Source: Tolypothrix tenuis PCC 7101 (lineage in GTDB: Bacteria; Cyanobacteriota; Cyanobacteriia; Cyanobacteriales; Nostocaceae). From it: a stretch of 64,000 nucleotides of DNA. The DNA is taken from the NCBI RefSeq assembly GCF_002368295.1, contig NZ_AP018248.1, positions 5,436,230 through 5,500,229 of the forward strand, read 5' to 3'. This document shows positions 28,101-37,392 of this stretch, piece by piece. The position numbers and the translations under genes are program-made. Positions within the stretch are counted from its first letter, which is position 1. Every line of letters starts with the position of its first letter. The notes below the pieces were generated by a model, which worked only from the letters and a program-made list of their open reading frames with translations, did not search any database and was not told where the DNA came from.

Positions 28101-28182
28101 ATACCGCTTCTAAGGTATTGAGATAATCAGTGGCTTCTTCCAGAAATTGCATCTGGATTTCCAGTTCTTTGTCCTGTGACAT
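25108..28182 (-). CDS. CheA-type hybrid histidine kinase with C-terminal receiver (HmpE/PilL-like)
   Basis: 1024 aa. Order: Hpt domain (1-105) with phosphoacceptor H50 in HSIKGGAGMMGF; a second Hpt-like helical region (about 150-255) without a usable His motif; a variable linker; coiled dimerisation region (about 385-545); HATPase (about 550-695; LLRNAFDHGIED, DDGRGIS, GRGVGMDVV); CheW-like domain (about 700-850); and a receiver domain (about 900-1015; VICDIEMP, FSKPY). It phosphorylates the operon's response regulators under control of the adjacent MCP. It is the last gene of a five-gene operon whose order matches the Nostoc hmp and Synechocystis pil clusters for type IV pilus motility; which paralogue it is cannot be settled, so no symbol is given. 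Confidence 0.95.
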   Translation of the reverse strand: MSQDKELEIQMQFLEEATDYLNTLEAVLLEIDTSNRIDLEKINGALRAAHSIKGGAGMMGFRTLSDLAHRLEDSFKVLKTRKNSLEIDTQLQSLLLSGVDWLRQIVELLSEGNVIEEQWLQTFCYPVFDELHERLGDPVPEDATSMLSPEDGQDIIPLLFETEVEGCLQRLEAVVADEQQPCLQEEVAIMAAELAGLGEMLQLPAFTQLCESVTHHLEAASPNQVEEITRLALQAWRRSQALVLTNQLDQLPTEIKLGDLTSAPALHSANTQPSKQAAIAEFFATDTDAAHFLEPEVFSPDFVESEETEEAWPDEDDAIVAARFETLDIEFANNSPDTVEVSEPSLVTAREIPTTDYRFLERKGESVGIGKDREIQENTVRVPSKQLEQINDLFGELIIQRNGLNLQLERLRKLVRNLSQRVQGLERENQELRAAYDRISTQTFNGSGMRSLADENHQADGIETNFDVLEMDRYNELNLLSQEVMETIVQVQEVTTDVQLSVDDTDQIARKLNKTSKQLQTKLTQVRMRPLSDLVERFPRAIRDLNVEYGKNVQLKIEGGNTLIERSILEALNEPLMHLLRNAFDHGIEDPATRSSIGKFEQGLIEIKATHRRDRTIITIRDDGRGISLEKIRARALAMGLDASLLASASDEELLSLIFEPGFTTSDHVTALSGRGVGMDVVRNKLKQVRGDIKVDTELGVGTTFTLSVPFTLSVARVLLVESNRMLLAFPTDVVSEIFLLQNEQVFAIAGSEVINWQGTMLPLIRLSRHLEFNGPRYNSPDLETPPAINASCVLIVKSGNQPMAVQLDRCWGEQEVAIRQVEGNIPLPDGFSNCTILGDGRVVALVNANELLYKVVTNQRSSKNNQLPSARLKTAFLISGEDKPAVSSVVNQKSTILIVDDSINVRRFLALTLEKGGYQVEQAKDGQDALDKLQSGLQVQAVICDIEMPRLDGYGFLGRIKSHDDMKNIPIAMLTSRSSDKHRQLAMQLGARAYFSKPYNEQELLRTLHQIIYSTNGNGTSNN

Positions 28183-28289
28183 GATTTTGGTTAGTTGTTA
28201 AGCTAATGCGCGCCTAGTAGAGCACTTATTTTGATCTTTGTCATTTGTGCAGTTGGGTTTTAGCTCACCAATAAATGATGATGCCAAAA

Positions 28290-31118
28290 CTAACTGATTT
28301 TGAAGGTTCCCACAGTTTCTTGTAACTCTTGGGAAATCTCCACAGTTTGTTGTAAAGATTGGGAAACTAGTCGGGAAGAATCGCTAGTGCGTTGTGACAC
28401 AGCCACGATTTCTTTCATCAAGTGACTAACAGTTTGAGATGTTTGTACTTGAGATGCAGTTGCTAGGGAAATAGACTGCACTAGCTCGTCAATTTGACGT
28501 GATACATCCAAAATCTGCGCCAGACTGTGTTTTGCATCTTCAACGATGCGCGTACCTTCGACTACTTGGGTGGTTCCCACTTCCATCGCCTGTACGACTT
28601 CGCTGGTTTCCCGTTGGATATTTTCTACAATTTGTTCAATTTCTTGGGTGGCGGCGGCGCTTCTAACTGCTAGTTCGCCCACTTCTTCGGCAACTACGGC
28701 AAATCCTTGGCCTTCTTCACCTGCGCGTGCGGCTTCAATCCCCGCATTAATCGCTAGTAAGTTAGTTTGCACGGCGATTTGGTTAATCAAAGACACCACG
28801 CGGGAAATTTGTTGAGAAGATTCTCCTAACCGCTTCACTTTCTTGGCAGTTTCACCCACGGTTTCTCGCAGAGAAAGAATGTTTTGCACTGTCAAATCCA
28901 TTGCTTGCCCACTCTTAGTTGCAGTGTGAGCGGCATGGTTAGCAATTGTCGCAGCTTGTTGGGCATTTTCTGCCACAGCTTGGATAGAATAAGTCATTTG
29001 ATCAACGGCATCCAAAGTTCGGTTGATTTCAGATGCTTGGTTCATGGCTTCTTCTGCTAGCTGGCGGATAGCGCCTTCGTTGGAGCCAATGGCTGTATTT
29101 ACTTGGGAAGCAGCTTCTTTGACTTGGGTGACAATTTCCCGCAGGTTTTCCACAATCGAGTTGAAAAAGTCGGCAACTGTACCAATTTCCCCAGCTGTCA
29201 CATCAGCCCGTACTGTTAAATCTCCTCTAGCGGCACCTTCAACGTTACTCAGCAATTCTAAAAGTTGCATTTGTAATGCTTCTTTTTGTTGCCGTTCTTC
29301 TTTGGTGTCTTGTTGGGCAGCAGATTTAGCTGTTTCTAGTTCTTCTAGTAGCTTGGCTTGTTCTAGGGCATAACCAATTTGGGTGGCTACTTGAGTAAAT
29401 AACTCAATTTCTGATTGCTGCCAATTGCGGGGGCTTTCGCAATGATGAGCAATCAACAAACCTCTCAAGTCATCTTGGAGGATAATGGGAGCGATTAAAT
29501 TGCCTTGGACTGCAAATTTCTCGAGAATTTCGATGTAACAATTTGCTTCCGGTAAACCTGCCTCTTGATAAATATTGGCGATCGCTCTGACTCGTCCTTC
29601 GCGATAAAGTTGTACATGGCGTTCCTGAAAACAAGGATCGTCAATCTGTACTCCCATCATTCTCGGCCAAACACCAGTCACAGCTTCTGCCACCACAATG
29701 CCATCCCAAGTGTCTGGATTCAACTGGTAGACGATGACTCGGTCTACTTTCAGTGCTTGCTGGACTTCGTTAACTGCGGAGGCGTAAATATCTTCAGTTT
29801 TGAGATTTCTGCGAATTTCTAAGATAATATCTGCAAGGATTTTGGCTTTTTGTGCTTCTCGCTCTTGTTCTCGCAATAATACTTGCAATTGTTCCGCCAT
29901 CTGGTTAATATTGGTACCCAGTATGCCTAATTCGTCTGCTCTTTGGACTTCAAGACGGGTGTTGAGTTGACCTTGCCCAAGCTTGTTTACCGCTTCTGTG
30001 GCATTCAAAATGGGCTTTGTGGATTGTTTCGCTAACCAAGCGGCGATCGCAGCGACAATTAAGGCGGTTAATGCCGTACCAATGGCGATCGTCCACAATA
30101 ATTCTCTCTGGGGTGCAAATGTAATTTCTGTATCAGTGGCAATAATTGCATCCCATTTTAAATCTGGTAATCCGGCAATTTTGATTGAAGGTACATAGGT
30201 CAGTAATTGCTGTTTTTTGCCCTGTTTGTTAACTGTAATAAAACTATCTATTTTATTTTTGCTTTGCCTTTGACCTAAACCTGGGAAATCTGTTTTGGCA
30301 TCTCTACCTTCTTGATTGTTTTGTGTCGCGAGAAAAATTTTCCCAGATTTATCTAGCAAATGATATTCATGCCCAGTATAGGCATAGTTTTTGATAGTTT
30401 CTTCCAACATTTTTACAGGTAGACGTGCCCTCACTACCCCAATATTTTGACCCGTTGTTTCATCTTTTACAGGTGCAGCAATATGAACGCTGACAGCACC
30501 AGTAGTTTTTGATATTTCTGGTTGCCCAATAACAGCTGTATTTTGTTTCAGTGCGTCTTTAAAATACTGACGGTCTTGATGATTTTCTAGCGTTTCACCA
30601 CTAGATTGGACAATCACATTTCCTTGTAAATCAAAGAAAGCAATACTGTCATAAGCTTTGTAAGTTTTGACAATTTGATCTAAAAGTCCTTGCTTTTGTT
30701 GAGCAGATATGCTGTCCCTGAGTTGGGGATTTGTCAAAAAAGGTAGATCCGACAGTAGCTGTACATCTCCATATCTTCCCAAGATGTAACGGTTGATTTT
30801 GTCTAGTAAGCCAACTGTTTCTGCTTCTTGCGCTTGGGTAATTTGCTTGTAAATCGATTTATTAGCAAAGCTATAGGCGATCGCGCCAATACCTAAAGTC
30901 GGGAGAGTACCGATAGCGATCGCTAACACTGTAGCCTTTGTACCTAAACTTAGCCTATGAAAATAAGTAACTGCCTTATCCCAAGGAGAACTATTTGCAG
31001 TTTTATTAGTCAACTTATTTGATTGTTTAACTGTACTATTAGAAAGTTTTGCCGATGAAATTGGCAAGGAACCATTTTGAGTATTATTGCTCTTAGCTGT
31101 GTCAGTTTTATTAAACAT
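28290..31118 (-). CDS. Methyl-accepting chemotaxis protein: dCache-HAMP-GAF-MA (HmpD/PilJ-like)
   Basis: 942 aa. TM1 at about 62-84, periplasmic Cache-type sensor (about 95-335), TM2 (about 341-363), HAMP (365-420), GAF (about 425-590), coiled coil, then the signalling domain (about 640-940) whose tip reads NAGIEAARAGEEGQGFAVVA. The GAF has DPCF at 494-497 and a second Cys at 527 (ANCYIEIL). These are the two positions used by DXCF cyanobacteriochromes, although Tyr replaces the usual His after the second Cys. It couples through CheW to CheA; likely a twitching/phototaxis-type sensor. The 107-bp gap to cheA lacks an obvious terminator. Confidence 0.95.
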   Translation of the reverse strand: MFNKTDTAKSNNTQNGSLPISSAKLSNSTVKQSNKLTNKTANSSPWDKAVTYFHRLSLGTKATVLAIAIGTLPTLGIGAIAYSFANKSIYKQITQAQEAETVGLLDKINRYILGRYGDVQLLSDLPFLTNPQLRDSISAQQKQGLLDQIVKTYKAYDSIAFFDLQGNVIVQSSGETLENHQDRQYFKDALKQNTAVIGQPEISKTTGAVSVHIAAPVKDETTGQNIGVVRARLPVKMLEETIKNYAYTGHEYHLLDKSGKIFLATQNNQEGRDAKTDFPGLGQRQSKNKIDSFITVNKQGKKQQLLTYVPSIKIAGLPDLKWDAIIATDTEITFAPQRELLWTIAIGTALTALIVAAIAAWLAKQSTKPILNATEAVNKLGQGQLNTRLEVQRADELGILGTNINQMAEQLQVLLREQEREAQKAKILADIILEIRRNLKTEDIYASAVNEVQQALKVDRVIVYQLNPDTWDGIVVAEAVTGVWPRMMGVQIDDPCFQERHVQLYREGRVRAIANIYQEAGLPEANCYIEILEKFAVQGNLIAPIILQDDLRGLLIAHHCESPRNWQQSEIELFTQVATQIGYALEQAKLLEELETAKSAAQQDTKEERQQKEALQMQLLELLSNVEGAARGDLTVRADVTAGEIGTVADFFNSIVENLREIVTQVKEAASQVNTAIGSNEGAIRQLAEEAMNQASEINRTLDAVDQMTYSIQAVAENAQQAATIANHAAHTATKSGQAMDLTVQNILSLRETVGETAKKVKRLGESSQQISRVVSLINQIAVQTNLLAINAGIEAARAGEEGQGFAVVAEEVGELAVRSAAATQEIEQIVENIQRETSEVVQAMEVGTTQVVEGTRIVEDAKHSLAQILDVSRQIDELVQSISLATASQVQTSQTVSHLMKEIVAVSQRTSDSSRLVSQSLQQTVEISQELQETVGTFKIS

Positions 31119-31179
31119 AAATTAATTCTCCTGTTGGTGTGAATGAGAACCCTAAAAATCCCTTTTTTAGTAGTGCACC

Positions 31180-31677
31180 CTAATCACTGCGGAGAATAGA
31201 AGAATGGACAATAGCCTGTGCATCTAATACCAGCAGTACCTCTTGTTCTTGGACAACACATCCACATAAATAAGGTACTAGACTGGATGCTACTTGTCCT
31301 ACAGGAGAACAAATTTCATCAGCTAAGAACTTAGCTGTACCTTTGATTTCTTGCACAATTAAGCCTAAAAGCAGCGATTCTACCCGCACAATGATGACAT
31401 TGTACTGTCGCAGCCTACTGTCTAAAAATTCTAAATTGAGCATTCTCGGTAGATCTACCACCCAGATGATGCGACTCCGCCAATTCATTAGCCCTAGTAT
31501 ACAGGCAGGCATATTTGGCATTGAGGTAACAGACTCAACAGGCACAATAATCGCTTCTTGCGTGTGCTTCATTGATAAAATAGCAGATGTCTGTTGATTG
31601 AGTTGGAACTTAATGTAGCCATCTCCTAAGTTGTTGGGAATATCTTTGACAGGAATAATATTTTTTGCACTATTCAT
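31180..31677 (-). CDS. CheW-like coupling protein (HmpC/PilI-like)
   Basis: 165 aa with a single CheW fold: FQLNQQTSAILSM, GLMNWRSRIIWVVDLPRML, NVIIVRVESLLLGLIVQEIKG, and PYLCGCVVQEQEVLLVLDAQ. It physically links the MCP signalling tip to CheA. It lies 4 bp after the CheY-like gene, indicating translational coupling, and 61 bp before the MCP. Confidence 0.93.
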   Translation of the reverse strand: MNSAKNIIPVKDIPNNLGDGYIKFQLNQQTSAILSMKHTQEAIIVPVESVTSMPNMPACILGLMNWRSRIIWVVDLPRMLNLEFLDSRLRQYNVIIVRVESLLLGLIVQEIKGTAKFLADEICSPVGQVASSLVPYLCGCVVQEQEVLLVLDAQAIVHSSILRSD

Positions 31678-31681
31678 GAAT

Positions 31682-32059
31682 TCAAGTTGCTACTGATTTG
31701 ATAGCACGTAAAAGTTGCTCTCGCGTAAATGGTTTAGTTATATAGGCATCAGCGCCTTGCCTCATTGCCCATAATCGATCAATTTCTTGATTTTTAGAAC
31801 TACAAATTACAATGGGAACTTTCTCTGTACTCGGATTTTTTTTCAAAAACCGACACAGTTCAAATCCACTCATACCCGGCATAACTACATCAGTAACAAT
31901 CACGTCTGGTTGTTGTAATAATGCTTTTTGTAAAGCTTCTTTGGCACCAGTAGCTGGTATTACGTTGTAGCCACTTTCTGTGAGATAATAACTCATTAGT
32001 TCCAATTCACTGGGCGAATCTTCGACAATCAGAATTGTGCCAATCAAAGTAAGACTCAC
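31682..32059 (-). CDS. CheY-like single-domain response regulator (HmpB/PilH-like)
   Basis: 125 aa, a receiver domain only. Acidic pocket E13-D14, phosphoacceptor D57 (VIVTDVVMPG), and K109 (YITKPF) are present, with T/S switch position ICSSKN. It likely takes phosphate from the operon's CheA and acts on the type IV pilus motor or as a phosphate sink. Second gene of the operon. Confidence 0.95.
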   Translation of the reverse strand: MSLTLIGTILIVEDSPSELELMSYYLTESGYNVIPATGAKEALQKALLQQPDVIVTDVVMPGMSGFELCRFLKKNPSTEKVPIVICSSKNQEIDRLWAMRQGADAYITKPFTREQLLRAIKSVAT

Positions 32060-32132
32060 TACTAAAATCTCCTAAAAATGTTATTGGTTTTACTAAATCG
32101 GATGCTCGTTATATCCATGACCCCTCAGGAAA

Positions 32133-33215
32133 TTAACCGATATGTTTAAAAACCATTTTTAGTAGTTCTGATTGTGTAAAAGGTTTGGTTAAATAACCTG
32201 AAGATCTGACCATTTTTGCCTTGGCTCTATCGATAAATCCTGTTCTGCCAGTTACCATCACAATCGGTGTATCCTTAAATTGTGAATGTCTCCGCAGTAA
32301 AGAACATAGCTCGTAGCCATCTAAATTGGGCATTTCTACGTCTAGTAGAATTAAATCTGGTTTACTTCGCAGTATTTGCATTAAAGCTTTTACTGGATCG
32401 TTAATTAGCACAACAGAAAATGTTTCTTCATCCAAAAAGTGTTTGATGGAATTTAGCACAGTCTGGCTATCATCAATACAGGCAATTGTATACAGCCCTT
32501 TAGTAACACGTTTTTGGACAAATGTATTCTTTTTTTCTTCCGGACGTGCAAAATTGTTTTGATTAGATAATTGTTGCCCAAACTGAATTGGAGACTGTGG
32601 CTGTGCTGGTGGCATCTGTGTTCCTGGCATCATTGAGGAACCGCCAGCCGCCGGAGGTAGTGGTGACTGTGATTGAATATTTTGCCGATTTCTAATCTGC
32701 TTTTGGCAGTGTTCGACTATTAACCGCAAATCCAAGCTACAAAACTTCGGCAATCCATCTAAAGTTGCTTCTGAGTTGAATTCGTAACTACCTTCTTTGA
32801 GGGCTAAAAACGGTTCCAGCACATCTTTAGCTAAATCCTCGATCAAGGTTCCTGCTTGCCTAGCAGTCAGATAATCTTGATCTACCAACCAGCAAATTGC
32901 TTGATAGTCTGAGTGGGAAATCGATTGATTTTCACTCATCGTTTCAAACATCAACCGCATCTGTACTCGAGTAGCACTGTTGAGGGCAGGAATTTGCTGA
33001 CTCAACCGCCGCAAGTGATTATCTAGCCTTTCAAACACTTGATCTGAATGAGAGGCGTAAGTAAGTTTACCGTCTGTTAAATATATCGACCAGGATATTG
33101 TTTCCGTATATACTCTTAAGCATCCTGTAGCATGGCGGCTGGTTAGCTGCGCCAACAGCGATAGCGGATGTAGTTTCTGGAACAACCTGTAGCTACCTAT
33201 AGGAGTTGTGCTCAT
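32133..33215 (-). CDS. PATAN domain response regulator (PatA/PilG/HmpA-like)
   Basis: 360 aa. An N-terminal PATAN (PatA N-terminal) domain of about 200 residues (LHPLSLLAQLTSRHATGCLR, IYLTDGKLTYASH, YQAICWLVDQDYLTARQ) is followed by a Pro/Gln linker (about 210-235) and a C-terminal receiver with D292 (LILLDVEMPN) and K344 (YLTKPF). First gene of the chemotaxis-like operon, as in Synechocystis pilG and Nostoc hmpA. PATAN proteins interact with pilus ATPases in Synechocystis, so output to the pilus motor is expected. No hmpF-like gene is found upstream. Confidence 0.93.
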   Translation of the reverse strand: MSTTPIGSYRLFQKLHPLSLLAQLTSRHATGCLRVYTETISWSIYLTDGKLTYASHSDQVFERLDNHLRRLSQQIPALNSATRVQMRLMFETMSENQSISHSDYQAICWLVDQDYLTARQAGTLIEDLAKDVLEPFLALKEGSYEFNSEATLDGLPKFCSLDLRLIVEHCQKQIRNRQNIQSQSPLPPAAGGSSMMPGTQMPPAQPQSPIQFGQQLSNQNNFARPEEKKNTFVQKRVTKGLYTIACIDDSQTVLNSIKHFLDEETFSVVLINDPVKALMQILRSKPDLILLDVEMPNLDGYELCSLLRRHSQFKDTPIVMVTGRTGFIDRAKAKMVRSSGYLTKPFTQSELLKMVFKHIG

Positions 33216-34165
33216 TTTGCTTTTACTTCAGCTAAATTCAATACGTGTCAGCTAAACTTGTACATAGTTTTTCTAAGATACCAATTTAGCTATAAAATAT
33301 TGGTGCTTTGTAGCATAACATACTAAAATACCGATACCCTTTTCTGGGTAAACTTAACTGTAGCTTTGTTTTCCGATTATAAAGCCTCAACTAATTGTGA
33401 ATTTATTGTTAATTTACTTACTTATACTGAGATTATCAGACATCTCTGGATAATAAGTAAATAAAATTTAAAGAGTGGATGAAGTCATTGAAATCCAAGT
33501 AGCCTTTGTGGATATTTTCAAGGTAATAACACCCTTAGGCTACCAATATTTACCAATATTTTTAAGTATTTCCACGACTGAAAAAGCCATCTCAAAACTC
33601 AGTTTATTGTTAACTAAATCATCAGTAAGTTAATTTGAAAGTGATATAAATTACCTTGCTCGTTTAGTTGTTAATGTGGAACACAATATCTCTGCCAAAA
33701 TTATTAAAGGGGTCAAACCCCTCACCCCTGAATTTATCTAAGTATATTTTGGGTCAAAAGTAATAATTATAGACGCGCTTTTTACAGAAATTAGCAGTCA
33801 AAATTTCCGCTTGAAAGGTATAGGGTAAATCAGTCGCTAACTTGAGCATTGAGTATTAGTCAGCGAATTGCCTTTCATTTCTCTAGACTGATTTGCACTT
33901 AGCCAGTAAATTATTTTTGACTGAGTGTCACTTCAGCGTTCATTAGCTGATTCTTTCCCAACCCCATCCTATTGTTTGCTTCCAATATAGAATGAGCATC
34001 TTGAAGCCATGATTTACGGTTTTCGATGTTAAAAAAATTGACGCTTGCTCCTTTATTTTTGGGGATTCATCAAGCGCCTATGCTTTGCTATTTGCATCCT
34101 CAAATAACTACCTAATAGCTGTCATATTCACAACTTATTAGGTAGAGGATGACTTTGATTTAAAG
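33216..34165. other. Intergenic region upstream of the chemotaxis operon
   Basis: 950 bp, AT-rich, holding the operon promoter at its left end. I see no gene and no clear repeat array. A perfect 10-bp stem CTACCTAATA / TATTAGGTAG (34108-34117, 34136-34145) sits just beyond the 3-prime end of the tRNA gene and may be its terminator, though it lacks a U-tract. Confidence 0.5.
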
Positions 34166-34247
34166 TGCGGATGAAAGGACTTGAACCTTCACTCCTCTCG
34201 GAACTAGAACCTAAATCTAGCGCGTCTGCCAATTCCGCCACATCCGC
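34166..34247 (-). tRNA. trnL-UAG: tRNA-Leu (UAG)
   Basis: 82-nt class II tRNA. The acceptor stem GCGGATG pairs with CATCCGC, with discriminator A. The D-arm has GGCGGAATTGGCAGACGC, the anticodon arm CTAGA-TTTAGGT-TCTAG gives anticodon TAG, then a long variable arm, and the T-arm has GTTCAAGTC. CCA is not encoded, as is usual in cyanobacteria. Confidence 0.96.
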
Positions 34248-34389
34248 ATTAGTAAAACATCATAGCACAACAATTTTTCTATGGGAATAGCTAGAAGCTG
34301 AAAAAGGGATGAATATAAAAATTTAATTTTTTTAATATATCGTAGGATACGTTAATAAAGTTTAGCCTAGTGTCCTAGATGCCATTAGC

Positions 34390-34419
34390 GGTGCGTTATG
34401 TTTTACTTGATAACGCACC
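34390..34419. repeat. Palindromic GTGCGTTAT repeat
   Basis: Perfect 10-bp stem GGTGCGTTAT / ATAACGCACC with a 10-nt loop, 27 bp beyond the alr stop. It belongs to the same dispersed palindrome family as 17117-17142 and 46640-46667 and could help end the alr transcript. Confidence 0.7.
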
Positions 34420-34445
34420 TGAAAAATAAATTGCTTTTTTGACTA

Positions 34446-35633
34446 CTAAGTCATTGATACGCGAGGTAAACGATGCTTAAACCCGCAGAGAATCTCCCAA
34501 GAAATAGTATCTAATTTCTTTGCCCAATCGTTAGCCGAGATTTTTTCTTTACCTTGTTGCCCTAATAATGTAACTACTTCTCCCTCTTGGATATCAGGGA
34601 TGGTACTCACATCAACCATTAACTGATCCATTGTAATTGTGCCAATTTGGGGTATGCGCTGACCACGAATTAACACTTGCATATTGTTGGAAAGATGACG
34701 CGGTACACCATCAGCGTAACCAATACCCACAACTGCAATCCGGAGTTCGTGAGGCGCAATAAATTGATGTCCATAGCTAATACCAGTACCAGCACTAATA
34801 GTTTTTACTTGGGTGACACGCGCCTTGACTTGCAAAACTGGTTGGAGGTTGATGGTATTTTGTAAATGCTCAGAGGGGTAAAGTCCGTAAACCGCTAACC
34901 CAACACGCACAATGTTGTAGTGTAAGCTGGAATCTGCAAGAGTGGCGGCGGAATTAGCCAAGTGCAAGCAAGGTGGTTCAATTCCCATAGCTTTGATTTG
35001 AGCGATCGCTTCCTCAAATCTTCTATGCTGTTCTTTCATAACCGTAGTGTCTGGATCGTCTGCTGTTGCTAGGTGAGAATAAACGCTAGCAATGCTCAGA
35101 TGGGGTAAACTTTTTACCAACCGCACAAACTCTCCTGTTTGTTGCCAATTAGTTCCTAACCGAGACATACCCGTATCTAATTTGATATGTACGGGTAAAG
35201 GAGAACTATGTTGTATTGCTTCTAGGGTGTTGGAAAATACCAAAGCTTGCTTAGGGCTACACAATGTGGGTTGGAGTTTCCACTGGGCGATCGCTTGAAT
35301 TTGTTCGGGAGTTTGAATAGCACCTAATATTAGTATGGGAGCTTTAATACCTGCTTCTCGCAGTTGAATCCCCTCAGGAACTGTAGCAACTCCCAACCAA
35401 CTAGCACCTGATTCTAATGCAGTTTTGGCAACACTAACCGCACCATGTCCATAAGCATCAGCTTTGACAACTGCCATTAGTTGAGTCTGTGAAGATAGTA
35501 AGCTAACTAATTGCCGGACATTATGCGATAACGCTGCTAAATCAATTTCTACCCAAGCACGTTGGCACAACCAAGCATAGGTATCACATCCACTCCCAGA
35601 GGCTACTGGGGTAATTTGTTTGCTACTTAACAT
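34446..35633 (-). CDS. alr: Alanine racemase
   Basis: 395 aa PLP enzyme making D-alanine for peptidoglycan. The PLP lysine is K57 in AVVKADAYGHGA; the second catalytic base is Y287 in GISYGHQ. Other family motifs are KLDTGMSRLG, HLANSAATL, RVGLAVYGLYP, GYADGVPR and GTITMDQLMVD. Length is normal, with a ~20-residue N-terminal extension that may indicate a slightly later start. Monocistronic. Confidence 0.97.
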   Translation of the reverse strand: MLSSKQITPVASGSGCDTYAWLCQRAWVEIDLAALSHNVRQLVSLLSSQTQLMAVVKADAYGHGAVSVAKTALESGASWLGVATVPEGIQLREAGIKAPILILGAIQTPEQIQAIAQWKLQPTLCSPKQALVFSNTLEAIQHSSPLPVHIKLDTGMSRLGTNWQQTGEFVRLVKSLPHLSIASVYSHLATADDPDTTVMKEQHRRFEEAIAQIKAMGIEPPCLHLANSAATLADSSLHYNIVRVGLAVYGLYPSEHLQNTINLQPVLQVKARVTQVKTISAGTGISYGHQFIAPHELRIAVVGIGYADGVPRHLSNNMQVLIRGQRIPQIGTITMDQLMVDVSTIPDIQEGEVVTLLGQQGKEKISANDWAKKLDTISWEILCGFKHRLPRVSMT

Positions 35634-36104
35634 ATTTACTTACTCCTATCACACCATACAAGGCTTCTAGATAACCTAGATAATCTATGTATTCAACTTT
35701 TGGCAGATGAATCAGATTAATCAGGCAGTTTACCCTTGATTATGGAATTGTCACAAGACCGCTCAATGGTAAATTTGTGTGCCTTGTGTAGGAATTTTTA
35801 GCAAAATTCATTTTGTAGACCAAAGATAATGGTTTACAAAAATGCAACTTCATTTATTAGCTATCGGTTATGAGTAATTTTTGCTACTTAGCTTCAGTCA
35901 GCATTGCTCTGACTATTCTTATATCTCCACACCCAGCTAACCCAAGATAGCTGACTACTGTAGGGTTATGTTAATTGATACTTATATATTGAGCATTTAT
36001 TGGCTATAGTTGGCAATTAGGGCAAAAGTATAATTTATTCTCATCACACAACTAGCATAGATCTGTGTTAATATATGTAAAACTAATACCTTGAGCGCTT
36101 ATCA
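35634..36104. other. Intergenic region between alr and HNH gene
   Basis: 471-bp AT-rich gap with divergent promoters expected. I see no gene, repeat or recognisable regulatory site. Confidence 0.4.
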
Positions 36105-36602
36105 ATGGGTAAGGTTTTAGTCCTCAATGCCTCTTACGAACCGCTCAATATCACGAGTTGGCGACGAGCTGCGGTTTTGTTAATTAAGGGCAAGGCAGAA
36201 CGCATTGAACATAACGGTAAATTCCTGTACTCGGATTTTCCATTGCCAACAGTAATCCGGTTGCGTCATTATGTGCGCGTTCCCTATAAAGAAATTCCTC
36301 TGACTCGAAGAAATATCTTGCACCGCGATGGTCATACTTGCCAATATTGCGGTTATACAGGGGACGAGCTAACTCTGGATCATGTCCTCCCGCGATCGCG
36401 CGGTGGTGGAGATAGTTGGGAGAACATTGTCACGGCTTGTGTGCGTTGTAATGTCAAAAAAGGCAGTCGCACGCCTCATGAAGCCCATATGCTTTTACGC
36501 CATCCTCCCCGCCAACCATACAGCAGCCTCTATTTTGAGGTGAGCAAGCATTTAAAGAGTGGATTGCACAAAGAGTGGCAAAAATATGTGATAGGTCTTT
36601 GA
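36105..36602 (+). CDS. HNH endonuclease family protein
   Basis: 165 aa. The N-terminal half (MGKVLVLNASYEPLNITSWR, AVLLIKGKAE) is the conserved cyanobacterial/actinobacterial leader of this HNH group. The nuclease core is CQYCG, LTLDHVLPRSRGG, WENIVTACVRCN, giving the zinc-ribbon Cys pairs and the His-Asn-type metal site. Stand-alone housekeeping-like HNH proteins of this kind are near-universal in cyanobacteria, with unproven substrate. No restriction or phage genes are adjacent. Confidence 0.9.
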   Translation: MGKVLVLNASYEPLNITSWRRAAVLLIKGKAERIEHNGKFLYSDFPLPTVIRLRHYVRVPYKEIPLTRRNILHRDGHTCQYCGYTGDELTLDHVLPRSRGGGDSWENIVTACVRCNVKKGSRTPHEAHMLLRHPPRQPYSSLYFEVSKHLKSGLHKEWQKYVIGL

Positions 36603-37392
36603 GCTTCAGCATTTAAATCATCACGGTCGAGCATCATAACCTAGAAATGCGCTTGTGTCATTTTACCTAGGGTATGCCTTAATTTGTCTCTGGGTTGAGA
36701 GTAAGGGTATGGGCTAAACACAGTACTCTTCTATTGTTTTGCCTGCATAAATCTTTAGAGTATAGGCAAGCTCCTTATTGTACCTTATGGCATTCATAAA
36801 CTGCAAGGCAGTGAGGGAAGTTAGCAGGATTATGAAAGTCAATGGGAAAAGGTCATTTTTCGTTAACAATAAAAATAAGGGATAAAACTAGGAGCTTGAG
36901 AATTATCCCATCACTCAATACCCGCGACCAAGTATGTAAAAACTGTAACCAAGCAAATACCAATTCCCAAAATGTACAAAAGCACTAAAAATATATGATT
37001 GGCGGAGTTACTGGGTAAAAAATCTGGATACCAGCAAGTCTAGACCTCAATAAGTTTGGTGCTTTTAGAGGTCAGCTATTAGCCCAGTGATCAATATCAA
37101 AAGTTATGTTTATTTCTCTTTAAAAGAGAAAAATAAAGAAGATGAAAAAAAATATATTATCTTGATAATGTTTTTTAAAATACTCAGTAAGATGTTTGCC
37201 AGAGGCTGTTTATTTTGGTAGTAGAAATTGGTAGATGGTGACTGTTTGTTTTGATAAAAAATAGACCGAGATATATAGTGCTATGCCTCTATATTTTTGC
37301 GAAGATCATTATGTGTGGCGAAATCAGTGAACATCTGATTGTAGTATTTTCCAACGAATTCATGGAGCCTCACGCTTACAACAACATTCCCT
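36603..37392. other. 790-bp intergenic region
   Basis: AT-rich. I see no convincing gene, tandem repeat or miniature element. The downstream end carries the promoter and leader of the DHH gene. Confidence 0.4.
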
